A program made the translations under genes and the position numbers. DNA of 64,000 nucleotides from Argyresthia goedartella. Lineage: Eukaryota > Arthropoda > Insecta > Lepidoptera > Argyresthiidae. Shown piece by piece: positions 24,101-32,859 of the stretch. The stretch covers positions 14,223,501-14,287,500 of the forward strand of contig OX463807.1 in the NCBI GenBank assembly GCA_949825045.1, read 5' to 3'. The stretch's first letter is position 1. Each line of letters begins with the position of its first letter. The notes beneath the pieces were generated by a model that did not search any database, had not been told where the DNA came from, and saw only the letters and a list, made by a program, of their open reading frames with translations.

Positions 24101-24577
24101 CAAAATCAACATAAGAGTAAGGAAGCAACTTATCAAAACACTTGTATGGAGTATTGCATTGTATGGCTGCGAGAGCTGGAACATGACAACTAAAGACATA
24201 GAGCGTTTGGAAGCCTTTGAAATGTGGTGCTGGCGTAGGATGCTAAAAATTAGCTGGACAGAGAAAAGAACAAATGAAGAGGTTTTAAGAATGGCTAAAG
24301 AGACCCGAGCTATCATAAGAACCATAGCAAACAGAAGAGCCAAGTGCTTAGGACACATTCTAAGACATGAAGGACTCTTCCTTACAATTATAGAGGGCAA
24401 GCTTGAGGGCAAACGCCAGCGAGGGCGTCCTAGGGGAAGATATACAGACCAACTAAAGAATTGGAGCCATAGTGGATCGTACCAGGAGATGAAGACCAAG
24501 GCCCAAGACAGAGAGTACTGGAGGTTGCTGCAACGACAGGGGACGACAAGACCCCTTAATATATGATGATGATGAGG
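21135..24577 (+). mobile_element. RTE-like LINE, nearly full length, 9-bp target duplication
   Basis: Flanked by 'cataaagag' at 21126-21134 and 24578-24586. It has a 5' leader of about 350 bases, one long ORF with an APE-type endonuclease then reverse transcriptase, and a 3' end of short (GAT)n repeats ('atatgatgatgatgag'), typical of RTE-clade elements, which lack a long poly-A. It inserted into an existing inverted copy of repeat family R. Confidence 0.88.
21488..24566 (+). pseudogene. RTE-like LINE ORF: endonuclease + reverse transcriptase
   Basis: The first 540 residues include an exonuclease-endonuclease-phosphatase domain: 'IGTWNVRTL' (about residue 82), 'ICEHRWEG', 'IMGDFNAVVG', 'YQIDYI' and 'DSDHNLV'. 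The reverse transcriptase follows: 'LKDGKAPGRDEIP', 'FGFRKNRGTREAI', 'GFIDLEKAFDNVDW' and the catalytic 'RFADDIAL' at about 23790-23810. The C-terminus has 'LYGCESW', 'MWCWRRML' and 'RQRGRPRGRY'. Lesions are an in-frame TAA at 23108-23110, a +1 frameshift near 23610, loss of the usual 'GVRQGC' stretch before 'SLSPLLFN' (about 21-24 bases missing near 23682) and a stop at about 24036. Automated pipelines tend to call such ORFs 'craniofacial development protein 2-like'; it is not a host gene. Confidence 0.9.
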
Positions 24578-24586
24578 CATAAAGAG

Positions 24587-25118
24587 TAAAATTTTATTTG
24601 AAGCTAAAATAACATTTAATCGTATATCTTCAATGAATAAACACGCAACGGCAGCGTGACTCGGGTTACTTTTGCCGTGGAATGCCCAGGTACTATCAAC
24701 AAAAGTGAATCCTGACCCACGATGGAGCATTGTAGAATCTCGACAGTTTGACTCAGGGCACGGTGTTAATTTTACAAGTGTGTCAGGATTCACTTTCTTC
24801 AATAGGACTTAAATAAAAGTTATTAATTAATTAATTAATTAATAAAAAGTAATTTCATTATTTTTAGAGCATTTTATTTAAATTTTCTTCATAGTCGGTG
24901 TGAAAAGTTGTATGTGTCACTCAGAAGTAAAATTATTTTCATCATGGGCGTTAACGCTTAAATCCTTCGTTACGCCCAGGATTCGAACTAAGAATCCCTC
25001 GCTACGCTCAGAACTCTACCGTAGAATCTTTCGCTTCACTCTGGATTCAATGTTCATTGAAGTACCGCCCTCGCCGTAAATACATCATTTTGCTCCCTTG
25101 TGATACAAATAACTATTT
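24587..25118 (-). repeat. Repeat family R, inverted copy, left part
   Basis: 24870-25118 is the reverse complement of the start of the family R unit ('agtcggtgtgaaaagttgta' ... 'catcattttgctcccttgtg'). It has extra internal 'gaatcc...ggattc' units compared with 2161. The section 24587-24870 is more diverged and contains the inverted repeat at 24702-24796. Confidence 0.75.
24702..24796. repeat. 15-bp perfect inverted repeat, 65-base spacer
   Basis: 'aaagtgaatcctgac' at 24702-24716 is the exact reverse complement of 24782-24796. It may be the ends of a very small non-autonomous DNA element, but no target duplication is clear. Confidence 0.6.
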
Positions 25119-25154
25119 ATGACATGATGCTGATCTGATGCTGGAGCCGGAAGG

Positions 25155-25432
25155 TAGCCAAGGGAAGTAGTGTTACGTAGTACTCGCCGCTGATGGTTTC
25201 GCCTTTTTGAAGATAATCAATAAAAATTATCCCATGCGTATCCCAAAATACTGACGTCATGACCTTGCTAGCAGATGAAACTGACTTCGCCTTCTTTGGA
25301 GCCGGTTTTACCCTTTTCAGTCCATTGTTTCCACAGTTCTTTTGTGTCAGGAGTGAAGTGGTGGACCCATGTTTCGTCCATCTTGATGGATCGTCGTAGA
25401 AAGTCGGCTTTATTGCGTTGAAATTTCTCCAA
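25155..25432 (-). pseudogene. DD34D-type mariner transposase fragment
   Basis: The minus strand reads 'RRSIKMDETWVHHFTPDTKE', then 'QWTEKGKTGSKEGEVSFIC', a stop, and 'QGHDVSILGYAWDNFY', the region around the first catalytic aspartate of classic mariner transposases ('DETWVHH'). Only about 90 codons survive, with stops and frame changes. The upstream part is cut off where the SINE at 25440 begins. Confidence 0.8.
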
Positions 25433-25439
25433 AAATTAA

Positions 25440-25668
25440 ATAAATAAATAAATATTAGAGGGAAATCTTACACAAATCGAACTAGGACCACAGTAAGCTC
25501 AATAAGGCTTGTGTTATGGATACTAGACGTGGATATATTTGATAGAGATATATAACATCCAAGACTGAGAAACTAATATTCATGCTCATCACACAAATAT
25601 TTTCCCTCACCGGGATTCGCAGCCAGGACCGCCAGCTTCGTAGGCAGAGTCACTACCCGCTAGAATAA
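25440..25668 (-). mobile_element. SINE, relative of family A
   Basis: The minus strand has the head 'gcgggtagtgactctgcc', a degenerate B box 'ctgcgaatcccggtgag', and a body with 'gatgagcatgaatattag' and 'cacaagccttattgagc'. It ends in an (ATTT)n tail at 25440-25455. It shares architecture with family A but has a different middle. Confidence 0.65.
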
Positions 25669-26539
25669 ACCAGTTGTTGACAACAACAACAACAAAAACA
25701 ACAACACTGCATCGAAACTACCTCACGTTGCTGCTTTGTTCAATGGTGAGAAATCGCGGCACCCATCTTGCGCAAAGCTTTTTCATGACCAAGCTTTCAG
25801 TCAATATGCGATTTTTAGCTATTTTTAAAATCCCTACAATGTTTGCTAACTCGCGCACTATAGTCTATGGTCTTCCAATACTAGTTTTGTACTTTGTGCG
25901 ATGTTCGCCTTGGCAGCTCGTTTGACCTTTATATTTTATTGCTGAGAATTAAGGAGCAGACTCTCCTAAAGTAGAGTCCAGCTCAAGTTTAATATGGATT
26001 AGACTTAAACCTTTCAAACGAAAGTATTGTATGATATATCAATGACCAATTTTGTCCATGTTTGCAAAATCACCCAGATCAATTTCGATCAATGGCTGAA
26101 ACAAGAACAAAAGAACGTAGATTAATATTTTTTTAAATTTACGCGCCAAATGATTCAAACTTTGAAATAAAAAAATTGACATTTTTGCTATCTATATGCC
26201 AGGTCGGCTACTTTTGGGACCCCCTGAGTATGTATAATAAAAATAATTCAATTAATTTAGATCTTTTATTTCACTTTAGGTATCATCTTTGTACCCATAC
26301 CGCGTACGCTCAATGACGTAAGCGGACGAACGTCGTCACGCGGTTTGTATAGCGTGCTCACCTCTCGCTGTGCGTGCAATAGAAGTATTTTCGCTTGCGG
26401 TTTATTTCAAGTATTATTATAAAAAATGTGTAGGCTCTAATAGCGTAGGCATTTTCGCTTTTGTAGGACTGTGATGTATATGTAACGAAGTAACTATTAT
26501 CTCATCTGTGAACAGCTTTTAAGATCTATAATTTCACAG
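25669..26539. other. Unassigned DNA with (AAC)n run
   Basis: An (AAC)n microsatellite lies at 25679-25706. No gene recognised. Confidence 0.35.
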
Positions 26540-27114
26540 GTTCTTTCCAAAACTTTTCCTATGGTGTACCCCAGTGCTCTACCTATATAATCGGACCGTT
26601 GGTATTCTCTGCCTACTTACTTAAATATAGGACTAACTGGACATCTTACGCTATATGCTGATGACACTTGATTTTACTTCGACAAGTCTGTCGATGAAAT
26701 AGTTCTTGATGCACAGAGAGATATGGAAATACTCAATCAGTGGCTGCTGAATAATTTATTAAAAATAAATACAACCAAAACGTTGTTTATGATTTAGCCG
26801 CTAAAAATAAAGAAATCTCTGAGTTTGACCTGCTAAAAGTAAACTGACATGAATAATTTAATAAACTGCCATAAACATGAATTTATTTAAAGGTCACACC
26901 AATATAAATACGGTAGGATCACTAATCGATGACAAACTGACTTAGAGACCGCACATTGAGTATGTAAGATCTAAATTGGTATCCATGCTATGCTATGGAG
27001 CACTTCCAAGGGCAGCACATTGTATACCAAGAAAAGCTAGATCGCTAATTTACAATTCTTTAGTCAAACCGCACTGCGAATATTTAATTTAAATCTGGGA
27101 ATCAGCTGCCACAG
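26540..27114 (+). pseudogene. Jockey-type reverse transcriptase fragment
   Basis: One frame gives 'LTLYADDT', a stop, then 'FYFDKSVDEIVLDAQRDME', 'ILNQWLLNNLLKINTTKT'; later, shifted frames give 'YLRPHIEYV'-like and 'LPRAAHCIPRKARSLIYNSL' segments. The catalytic YADD is at 26654-26665. This is the palm and thumb part of a LINE reverse transcriptase with several stops and frameshifts. The match ends where the mariner copy at about 27118 begins. Confidence 0.75.
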
Positions 27115-27117
27115 GGG

Positions 27118-28380
27118 TCGGGTCGTAAGTTTTGTCACATACCTCAAACTTGGAATTGAGAAAGCGAAGCAAACAAAAGTTATGGGCGTTCGAAATACGA
27201 ATTTTTTAAGAAACTAAATTCATAGGTTTTCTGAAATTTTCTTTATTTTCAAAAATGGAGTGGATGCGAAATGACGATAGAGTCGCGGTAATCGCATTGC
27301 ATCGCTCTGCGATCACGCGCCAACTGAGATTTTCAAATTGCTGAAAAAATGAAAATAACATTAAGGTTCGTTTATCGTATTATCAAACGATTCAGGGAAG
27401 ATTCGAGATTAGAAGATAAGCAGATAAACGATCGTCCTCATACTGTTTGGACTATATAAATATATATTTAATATATATATATATATATAAATATTGAAGG
27501 CGCGAATACCTACAAAAAAATCCCGTTCGGAAGCAAAAACTGTTGGCTCTCCAGATGAGGTTAAGCAGAACTACAGTTAAGAGGGTATCGAATGAAGACC
27601 TTTGGCTATGTGCTTACCAGAAAAAAACTGCACATTTGCTTAACTCAAGATTGAAGAAAATCAGGCTCGATAGATCCCGAGTCTTGCTAAAGCGATATGT
27701 GGGGAAAAAATACGGCAAAATCCTTTTTTCGGACGAAAAAAATTTTGATGTCGAGGAAAGCTTAAACAAACAGAATGATAGAGTGTAAACTATAACAGTG
27801 AAGAAGCGAGCCGACGACGTATCCCACGTGTTCAACGTGGTCCCCATCCTTCGTCATTCATGGTTTGCTTTGGGGTTTCCTATTTGGGACTAACGTTTTT
27901 GTGAAAAAGGAGTTAAAACAAGTGCACTCGTGTACCATAAAACCTCGTGGAACCTGTTTCACAGACAATGTTAAAAACAGACACTGGGTATTTCAGCAGG
28001 ACTCTGCACCAGCTCATAAGACAAAAAGCACTCAAAATTGGCTCTCCTCTCGTGAAATCGACATTATCAGACACGAAGACTGGCCCTCCTTGAGTCCAGA
28101 CTTGAATCAATTGGATAATAAAATATAGCAGTACTAAGAGGAGAAATTCTGCCCTAAACCTCATTGTAATTTGTAGTCTCTCAAAGCATCCCCGATTAAA
28201 GCAGTTGCCAATATTGATGAAATGGCTTGTATGAAAAATAGGAGAGGTCATTTTCAATAGTTTAAATGTCATTTAAATCTTTACTTTCCTTTCCTTTGAT
28301 ATATAAATATTTTTATCACAGTGATTTTTCTGTCATTGATTTCATTTAATGTATGTGACAAAACATATGGCTCGACCTAG
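27118..28380 (+). mobile_element. Mariner element, DD37D family, copy 2
   Basis: Left end 'gtcgggtcgtaagttttgtc' and right end reading inward 'gtcgagccatatgttttgtc', both followed by 'acatac', closely match the TIR of the element at 14312-15611. The interior is a degenerate transposase in the plus orientation. The ends are more diverged than those of copy 1, so this copy looks older. Confidence 0.85.
27255..28260 (+). pseudogene. Mariner transposase, DD37D, heavily broken
   Basis: Starts 'MEWMRNDDRVAVIALHRS', as in copy 1. Then come several stops and an AT-rich expansion at about 27455-27500. The DNA-binding region resumes with 'ALQMRLSRTTVKRV', the first catalytic motif is 'LFSDEKNF', the second 'VFQQDSAPAHK' and the third 'SPDLNQLDNKI'. 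The spacing of the last two aspartates is again 37 residues. It ends 'NRRGHFQ' with TAG at 28258-28260. Confidence 0.85.
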
Positions 28381-29480
28381 TAGATTACAAAATGATGTGA
28401 AGATTTGTGAAATTTTGAGCTCATTTAAAAATAAGTCAATATATAGCAACGAGTACCATAAAATATTCTATGATTAGTTATGAGCGGTGGCCTTGAATGC
28501 GCAGTAGTCGTTTTCAATACCTGTACATATGCGCAGTAATTCGAGGCGCGAGGTATACCTATGTATTTTTTTTGCATATCTCATTATAAGTGAAATCTAT
28601 ATTCCTTTGAGAATAAAGCTCTTTAAACCTTAACCTAAAAGTCCTGAAATTGTGCCAAAACCACCTATCTTTATTCCAGTAAAGTCAGATTACTTAGTGT
28701 TGTGCTACTTACAAAACTCTAAACAATACCATTAAATCCGTGGGAAAACCACCGCCTAGGAAATGTTACGAACGGTTCCTTCATTGTTTTATAGAAATAA
28801 TCGCTTCCATTTGCTTCCGTATTATACTTTATAGTCTATGGGATATTTATTTTTTATATTAGCATTCAAACAATAACCGCCTTTATGGTTTCATTGTTTT
28901 GTATTAAAGTTTTTAAAGCAGTTTTGGACGACAAACTTTTTGACAACTTGATGGTTTTCGCTGGAGTTTTAGGTTCGTCACCGGATGGGTCTGCGGCGGC
29001 CGTTCCTGATCGTGGAACGGTGAATCGGTGGAACACATACATTATTGTCACACAGAGTACGTAACTTCATAGAGGAAGGGCTATTTTCCATGAACAAAAT
29101 TAATATACCGATACTTTACTCATTTGACTGTTCTAAGGATGTGTGGCCTGATAACGCCCTAGTAAAAGAGTGGCTGCCCTTTCGCGTCTACCTCGAGGCC
29201 TACAGAATTGGCACGAGAAATTCCTCGCGCTCCAAGCGTCAATAAGGGTTTGGAAATTGAATACCAGAATGTTCTAGGTGTTAAAACCAGACTCGATTAC
29301 TGGTGTCAAAACGTGCTGGTGCTGGATTACCATCTGGTTGCTGCCACAGGAGATGCCGAGCTGACGGAGGGGAGCTAGAGCGTGCTACTCCGTGACCGCA
29401 CCACTGCGTGCGGAGGAGTACTTCTTGCCTGTTTCGGTTCCTAATTATTACTGCTATTTTCTTAGTGTTTGTGGTCTGTA
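28381..29480. other. Unassigned DNA
   Basis: No domain recognised in any frame. Confidence 0.4.
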
Positions 29481-29484
29481 ACAG

Positions 29485-29925
29485 ACGAATGAGGTGACGA
29501 ATGCACATGGTGGCGTGCTTAATGCGGTGTTGCTGCCGGAGAGTGTGCACGACATAACTGTGCGCGCTTCCGTATCTGGCAGCCTGGCACCACGCACTGA
29601 AGCCTACCATCCACCTCTCGACGTTATTGTGCCCGTGTTGCATGCGCGGGGCGCTTGGGTCCCAGCAACATTGGTGGTCGCAATTATTGCAACTTTGCCA
29701 AGGGCAATTACGCAGTCCTATACGAAATCATGTGTGGCGTATCCTGGGACCATGTTCTTGAAGCTACTGATGTCGAGACGGCAGTCGCTCGCTTCTACTA
29801 TACCGTTTATGATGTCTTCAACAATTCCTTTCTAATGCAGATCAGACCAACACAAGCAACTAGGAGATATCCGGTGTGGTTCACTGGCAACATCATAAAG
29901 GAACTGGCCACGAAACGCTGAACAT
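29485..29925 (+). pseudogene. LINE ORF2 fragment: endonuclease end and linker
   Basis: 'EAYHPPLDVIV' resembles the end of an APE endonuclease. After a frameshift, 'NYCNFAKGNYAVLYEIM', 'ARFYYTVYDVFNNSF' and 'RRYPVWFTGNIIKEL' resemble the linker between endonuclease and reverse transcriptase in Jockey-superfamily LINEs. The following sequence (from 29926) returns to an earlier endonuclease segment, so it belongs to a different or rearranged copy. Confidence 0.6.
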
Positions 29926-31640
29926 CTCTTCCTTGAGATTAGCTTGCAACACAAGATTCTTCTGGGTGTTTATTGTAGCCCCTCACTTCGCATCTATTAT
30001 TTTGAATCTTTAAAAAAGACTATTTAGTGACTTGACTCCTTTCAATAGTGACACTCCCATCCTCGATGATTTTAACACTGGTCTCTTAAAAATAGCGCCT
30101 GTTCTGCCAGACTCCAATCTATCGTAAACTCCTTACATATTCTTCGCCTGGAAGCCACTCACTTTCAACCTTAATGTACTCCCTCTCTTTCATATTTCCC
30201 TCTCTTCTTCATAATTATTTTACAAGTTACATAAAATGTATATACAAAGGTTAACTTATCTCTAAAAAGAGATTCTTAATCTCATGATCATCTCTAACAC
30301 AGAAAAGGTGCTGCTGAAAAGAACATGAGCTGGTTTATATTTCATACAAAATTAGGCCCCCTAAGCGTAAAGCCAAATTTATTGATATTCGAAGATTCAA
30401 GGATATGAACCTGAGAACCTTATCTCTCGATTGGACCCCTGTGGTCACTGGTGAAAGCGTTGATGACAAAATTCTGAAGTTCAACTGTATTGCCCTGGGA
30501 CTGATTGACAAGCAAGCACCAATAAAAAAAGTCAGGGTCAAATATCTACCTAGCCCGTAGTTGAATGATGTAATCAAGGCTTTAGAAGAGAATTTCCTTG
30601 CATTTAGACGCCTTCGAAACTTTTCAACCGTAAGTGCAGCGATGCCAAGTGGCGCCACATTTATGAGTGCATAGAGATGTACACCCCAGCTCAGGTCTGG
30701 AAGTTTCTCAATACCCTTGGTGTTGGCAAGTCCCAGGAATCTTCTTCAGGTAATTAATCTCAGCGGTCACAATCAGTTCTTCTTTTCTCCCCCTGTTACG
30801 CCGCCCCCCGTACAAAGGAGGTAAACCTTCGTCGTTTACGGCTGAAGGCTGCAGTCGGTACCTCACCAATCAACTTTAGTCAAATTCAGTCTAAGGAGAC
30901 TGAAACTCAATGGTGTGATCTCACCGCAAGAGTACCTCAAGAAGAGTACCACCTTGAGGTACTCTTGCGGTGAGATCACATCATACCTTCTTTATCCTGT
31001 TTTCAGTCTTTGTCAACTCCATCTAAGAGTTTCTTCTCCGTGCAGATGATCTCCAAATCTATCACCACTTTTCCCCCTGCGATTTAATTTCATCGTGGAG
31101 ATGCTGAATCCTGACCTCGATAATGTGAAAGACTGGACCTCGTCCCACGGGTAATTGGTTGACCCTATAAAATCGCAAGCAATGATTACTTGAACCAAGC
31201 ACTCTCTTTCCTTATTACATAAACCTATTGTTTCTGTAACTTATAATGGTACTACAGTACCCTGCTAAGGCGAAAAACCTCTGGGTCATCTTTGATAACC
31301 AGCTGTGTTGGTCTCCACATGTCAGCGAGGTCAACAGACGGGTCTTTGCGTTCGCTAAGGCAATTGCCCAGCTTCTGGCCACGGCAGACCAAAATTACCC
31401 TTTAAAATTCACTTCTCATGCCGCTAATCGACTATGCCGATGTTGCCTGGGCGAGTACGAATGAAGAGAAACTGAATAAACTCGAGGACATCAGAATCTC
31501 GTGATTCGGTTTATCTTCTCAATATCTCAAAGATTTGGGGTAGCTTACGATTCGTCGTCGCCGAAACTCTCACGTTCATTATTACCTGTTCAATATCTTG
31601 AAAACTCCGTGCTACCCCTTCGAGACCAAACTTATTAAAA
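29926..31640 (+). pseudogene. Decayed Jockey-group LINE ORF2
   Basis: Order of remnants: endonuclease 'HKILLGVYCSPSLR' and 'ILDDFNTGLLKN' (GDFN changed to DDFN); linker 'LSLDWTPVVTGESVDDKI'; a 'KWRHIYECIEMYTPAQVW' segment; the start of a reverse transcriptase interrupted by the palindrome at 30914-30980; then 'QIYHHF' and 'NLWVIFDNQLCWSPHVSEV'. The last parts match the family of the intact-frame copy at 61454-62539 ('NLGVIFDNLLSWSPHVCEV'). A minus-oriented LINE tail fragment ('ttatctctaaaaagagattc') sits at about 30240-30290. Many stops and frameshifts; certainly inactive. Confidence 0.75.
30914..30980. repeat. Perfect 28-bp palindrome inside a LINE reverse transcriptase
   Basis: Arms 30914-30941 and 30953-30980 are exact reverse complements with an 11-base loop. 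The left arm encodes 'DLTARVPQ', the stretch just before the conserved 'GxLSPLLF' motif. The right arm is its inverted copy and replaces what should follow. Confidence 0.92.
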
Positions 31641-31758
31641 GGTTATTGTATTTATATAATTACATGTAAAGTTTATGTTTTGATTATGTTTATGATTATG
31701 TTTATACATGGTGACATTTAATTAACCGACCACATTTTGGGGAATGATAGTATCCATA

Positions 31759-31962
31759 ATTATGAACAACTTTCCCCAAGAAACATATGGTCGCAAATGG
31801 AAAAAAAAAATTGTACCTCAGTACATTGACCCGATCATTTGATAACAAGTTACTATAATAATAATAATAATAATACCTTGGACACCTCTTACACACATTG
31901 ATCAAGCTAGATTTATTTTTTCGTTTGCGACCATATATTTCTTGGGGAAAGTTGTTCATAAT
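31759..31962. repeat. ~47-bp inverted repeat around a SINE remnant
   Basis: Arm 31759-31806 contains 'gaacaactttccccaagaaa' and matches, in reverse complement, 31916-31962 ('tttcttggggaaagttgttc') with about two or three mismatches. Between them is a minus-oriented tail fragment of SINE family A (about 31858-31906), '(aat)n accttggacacctcttac'. Confidence 0.8.
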
Positions 31963-32139
31963 GATCTCCATCTACCCCACAAGTTCCGCGAGCAACTCCG
32001 TCGGCACCAGCAGCGCCGCGGCGCCCGCGCAAACCAGCCCGTCTAGCCGAGACAGGTGAGAGCGCTGCAGCAAAGCGAGCTGCCGCCGCTGCCCGGACAT
32101 CGCGCGCGTCCACTGCCAATCCGGCCGCCATCACTCCAC

Positions 32140-32570
32140 AAGCTGATCAGCAACGGACATTCAGTGCGGCCACGAAACGGGCGAACCTGCCAAAAGCGTC
32201 GCTTCAATTATATCCCCAAGTACCCTCACATCCACAGCCTACTAAACCGGTAGCTGAAAGCGTCACTCATAACGTCGTTGCCTCGATTGATGATACCCCG
32301 ATACCTCCCAACAACGACGAAAAAGACAAACAAGATGACGAAACCTGGACAGTTGTTAAGAAAAAAACTACACTCAAGCGACGCCCTGCTCGTGCTATGA
32401 TTACTGGCTCCGGCAATGAGAATGCAGATCTCCAAACGGCCGATCGCCTAAAATACATCCAGGTATGGAACCTAAAGGAAAACACAACCGAGGAGAGCCT
32501 GATAATATTCTTAAATGTAATCGCCAAATCCGACAAATATACCGTCGAAAAACGATCCCTCAAGACCAAA
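32140..32570 (+). pseudogene. LINE ORF1 remnant
   Basis: A frame from about 32170 gives 'VASIDDTPIPPNNDEKD', then 'WTVVKKKTTLKRRPARAM', then 'YIQVWNLKENTTEESLIIFL', a charged, low-complexity region followed by what looks like an RNA-binding-type fold, as in lepidopteran LINE ORF1 proteins. It stops where a small LINE tail inserted at 32568. Confidence 0.5.
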
Positions 32571-32645
32571 TCAAATCAAATCAAATCAAAACTTTATTGC
32601 ACCATAATGTATAATGACCAATGACCAGGCATCGTTTATAATCGG
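32568..32645 (-). mobile_element. Tiny 5'-truncated LINE tail with (TCAAA)n
   Basis: '(aatca)n aaactttattgcacc' reads on the minus strand as a LINE 3' end with a short pentamer tail. It interrupts the end of the ORF1 remnant. Only about 75 bases long; the right boundary is uncertain. Confidence 0.45.
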
Positions 32646-32859
32646 CATACATGACTCGCTGACCGAGAACGTCAAGACTCCAACTGCGTGGCCCCCGCGC
32701 GTGAAGCTGGCGGAGTGGTTTCTCGCCCGCCCCTGCAGGCACCGGGGGGGGTGAGCAGCGCAGCCACACTCACAGCACGACCAGCGCCCAGTGATGACCA
32801 TGCATATGTTCACAGCACCGTCGACGAGCACGCGCAGCACTCCCCACCACCGTCACCGT

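Noticed and set aside
21488..24566. Host 'craniofacial development protein 2-like' gene
   Set aside because: The endonuclease is followed by a reverse transcriptase and the unit has a target duplication, so it is a LINE.
24092..24802. 236-codon open frame on the minus strand
   Set aside because: Most of it is the antisense of the RTE-like LINE ORF and the rest has no recognisable domain.
28866..29051. 61-codon minus-strand frame with a basic/acidic composition
   Set aside because: No recognised family, and surrounded by unassigned DNA without splice support.
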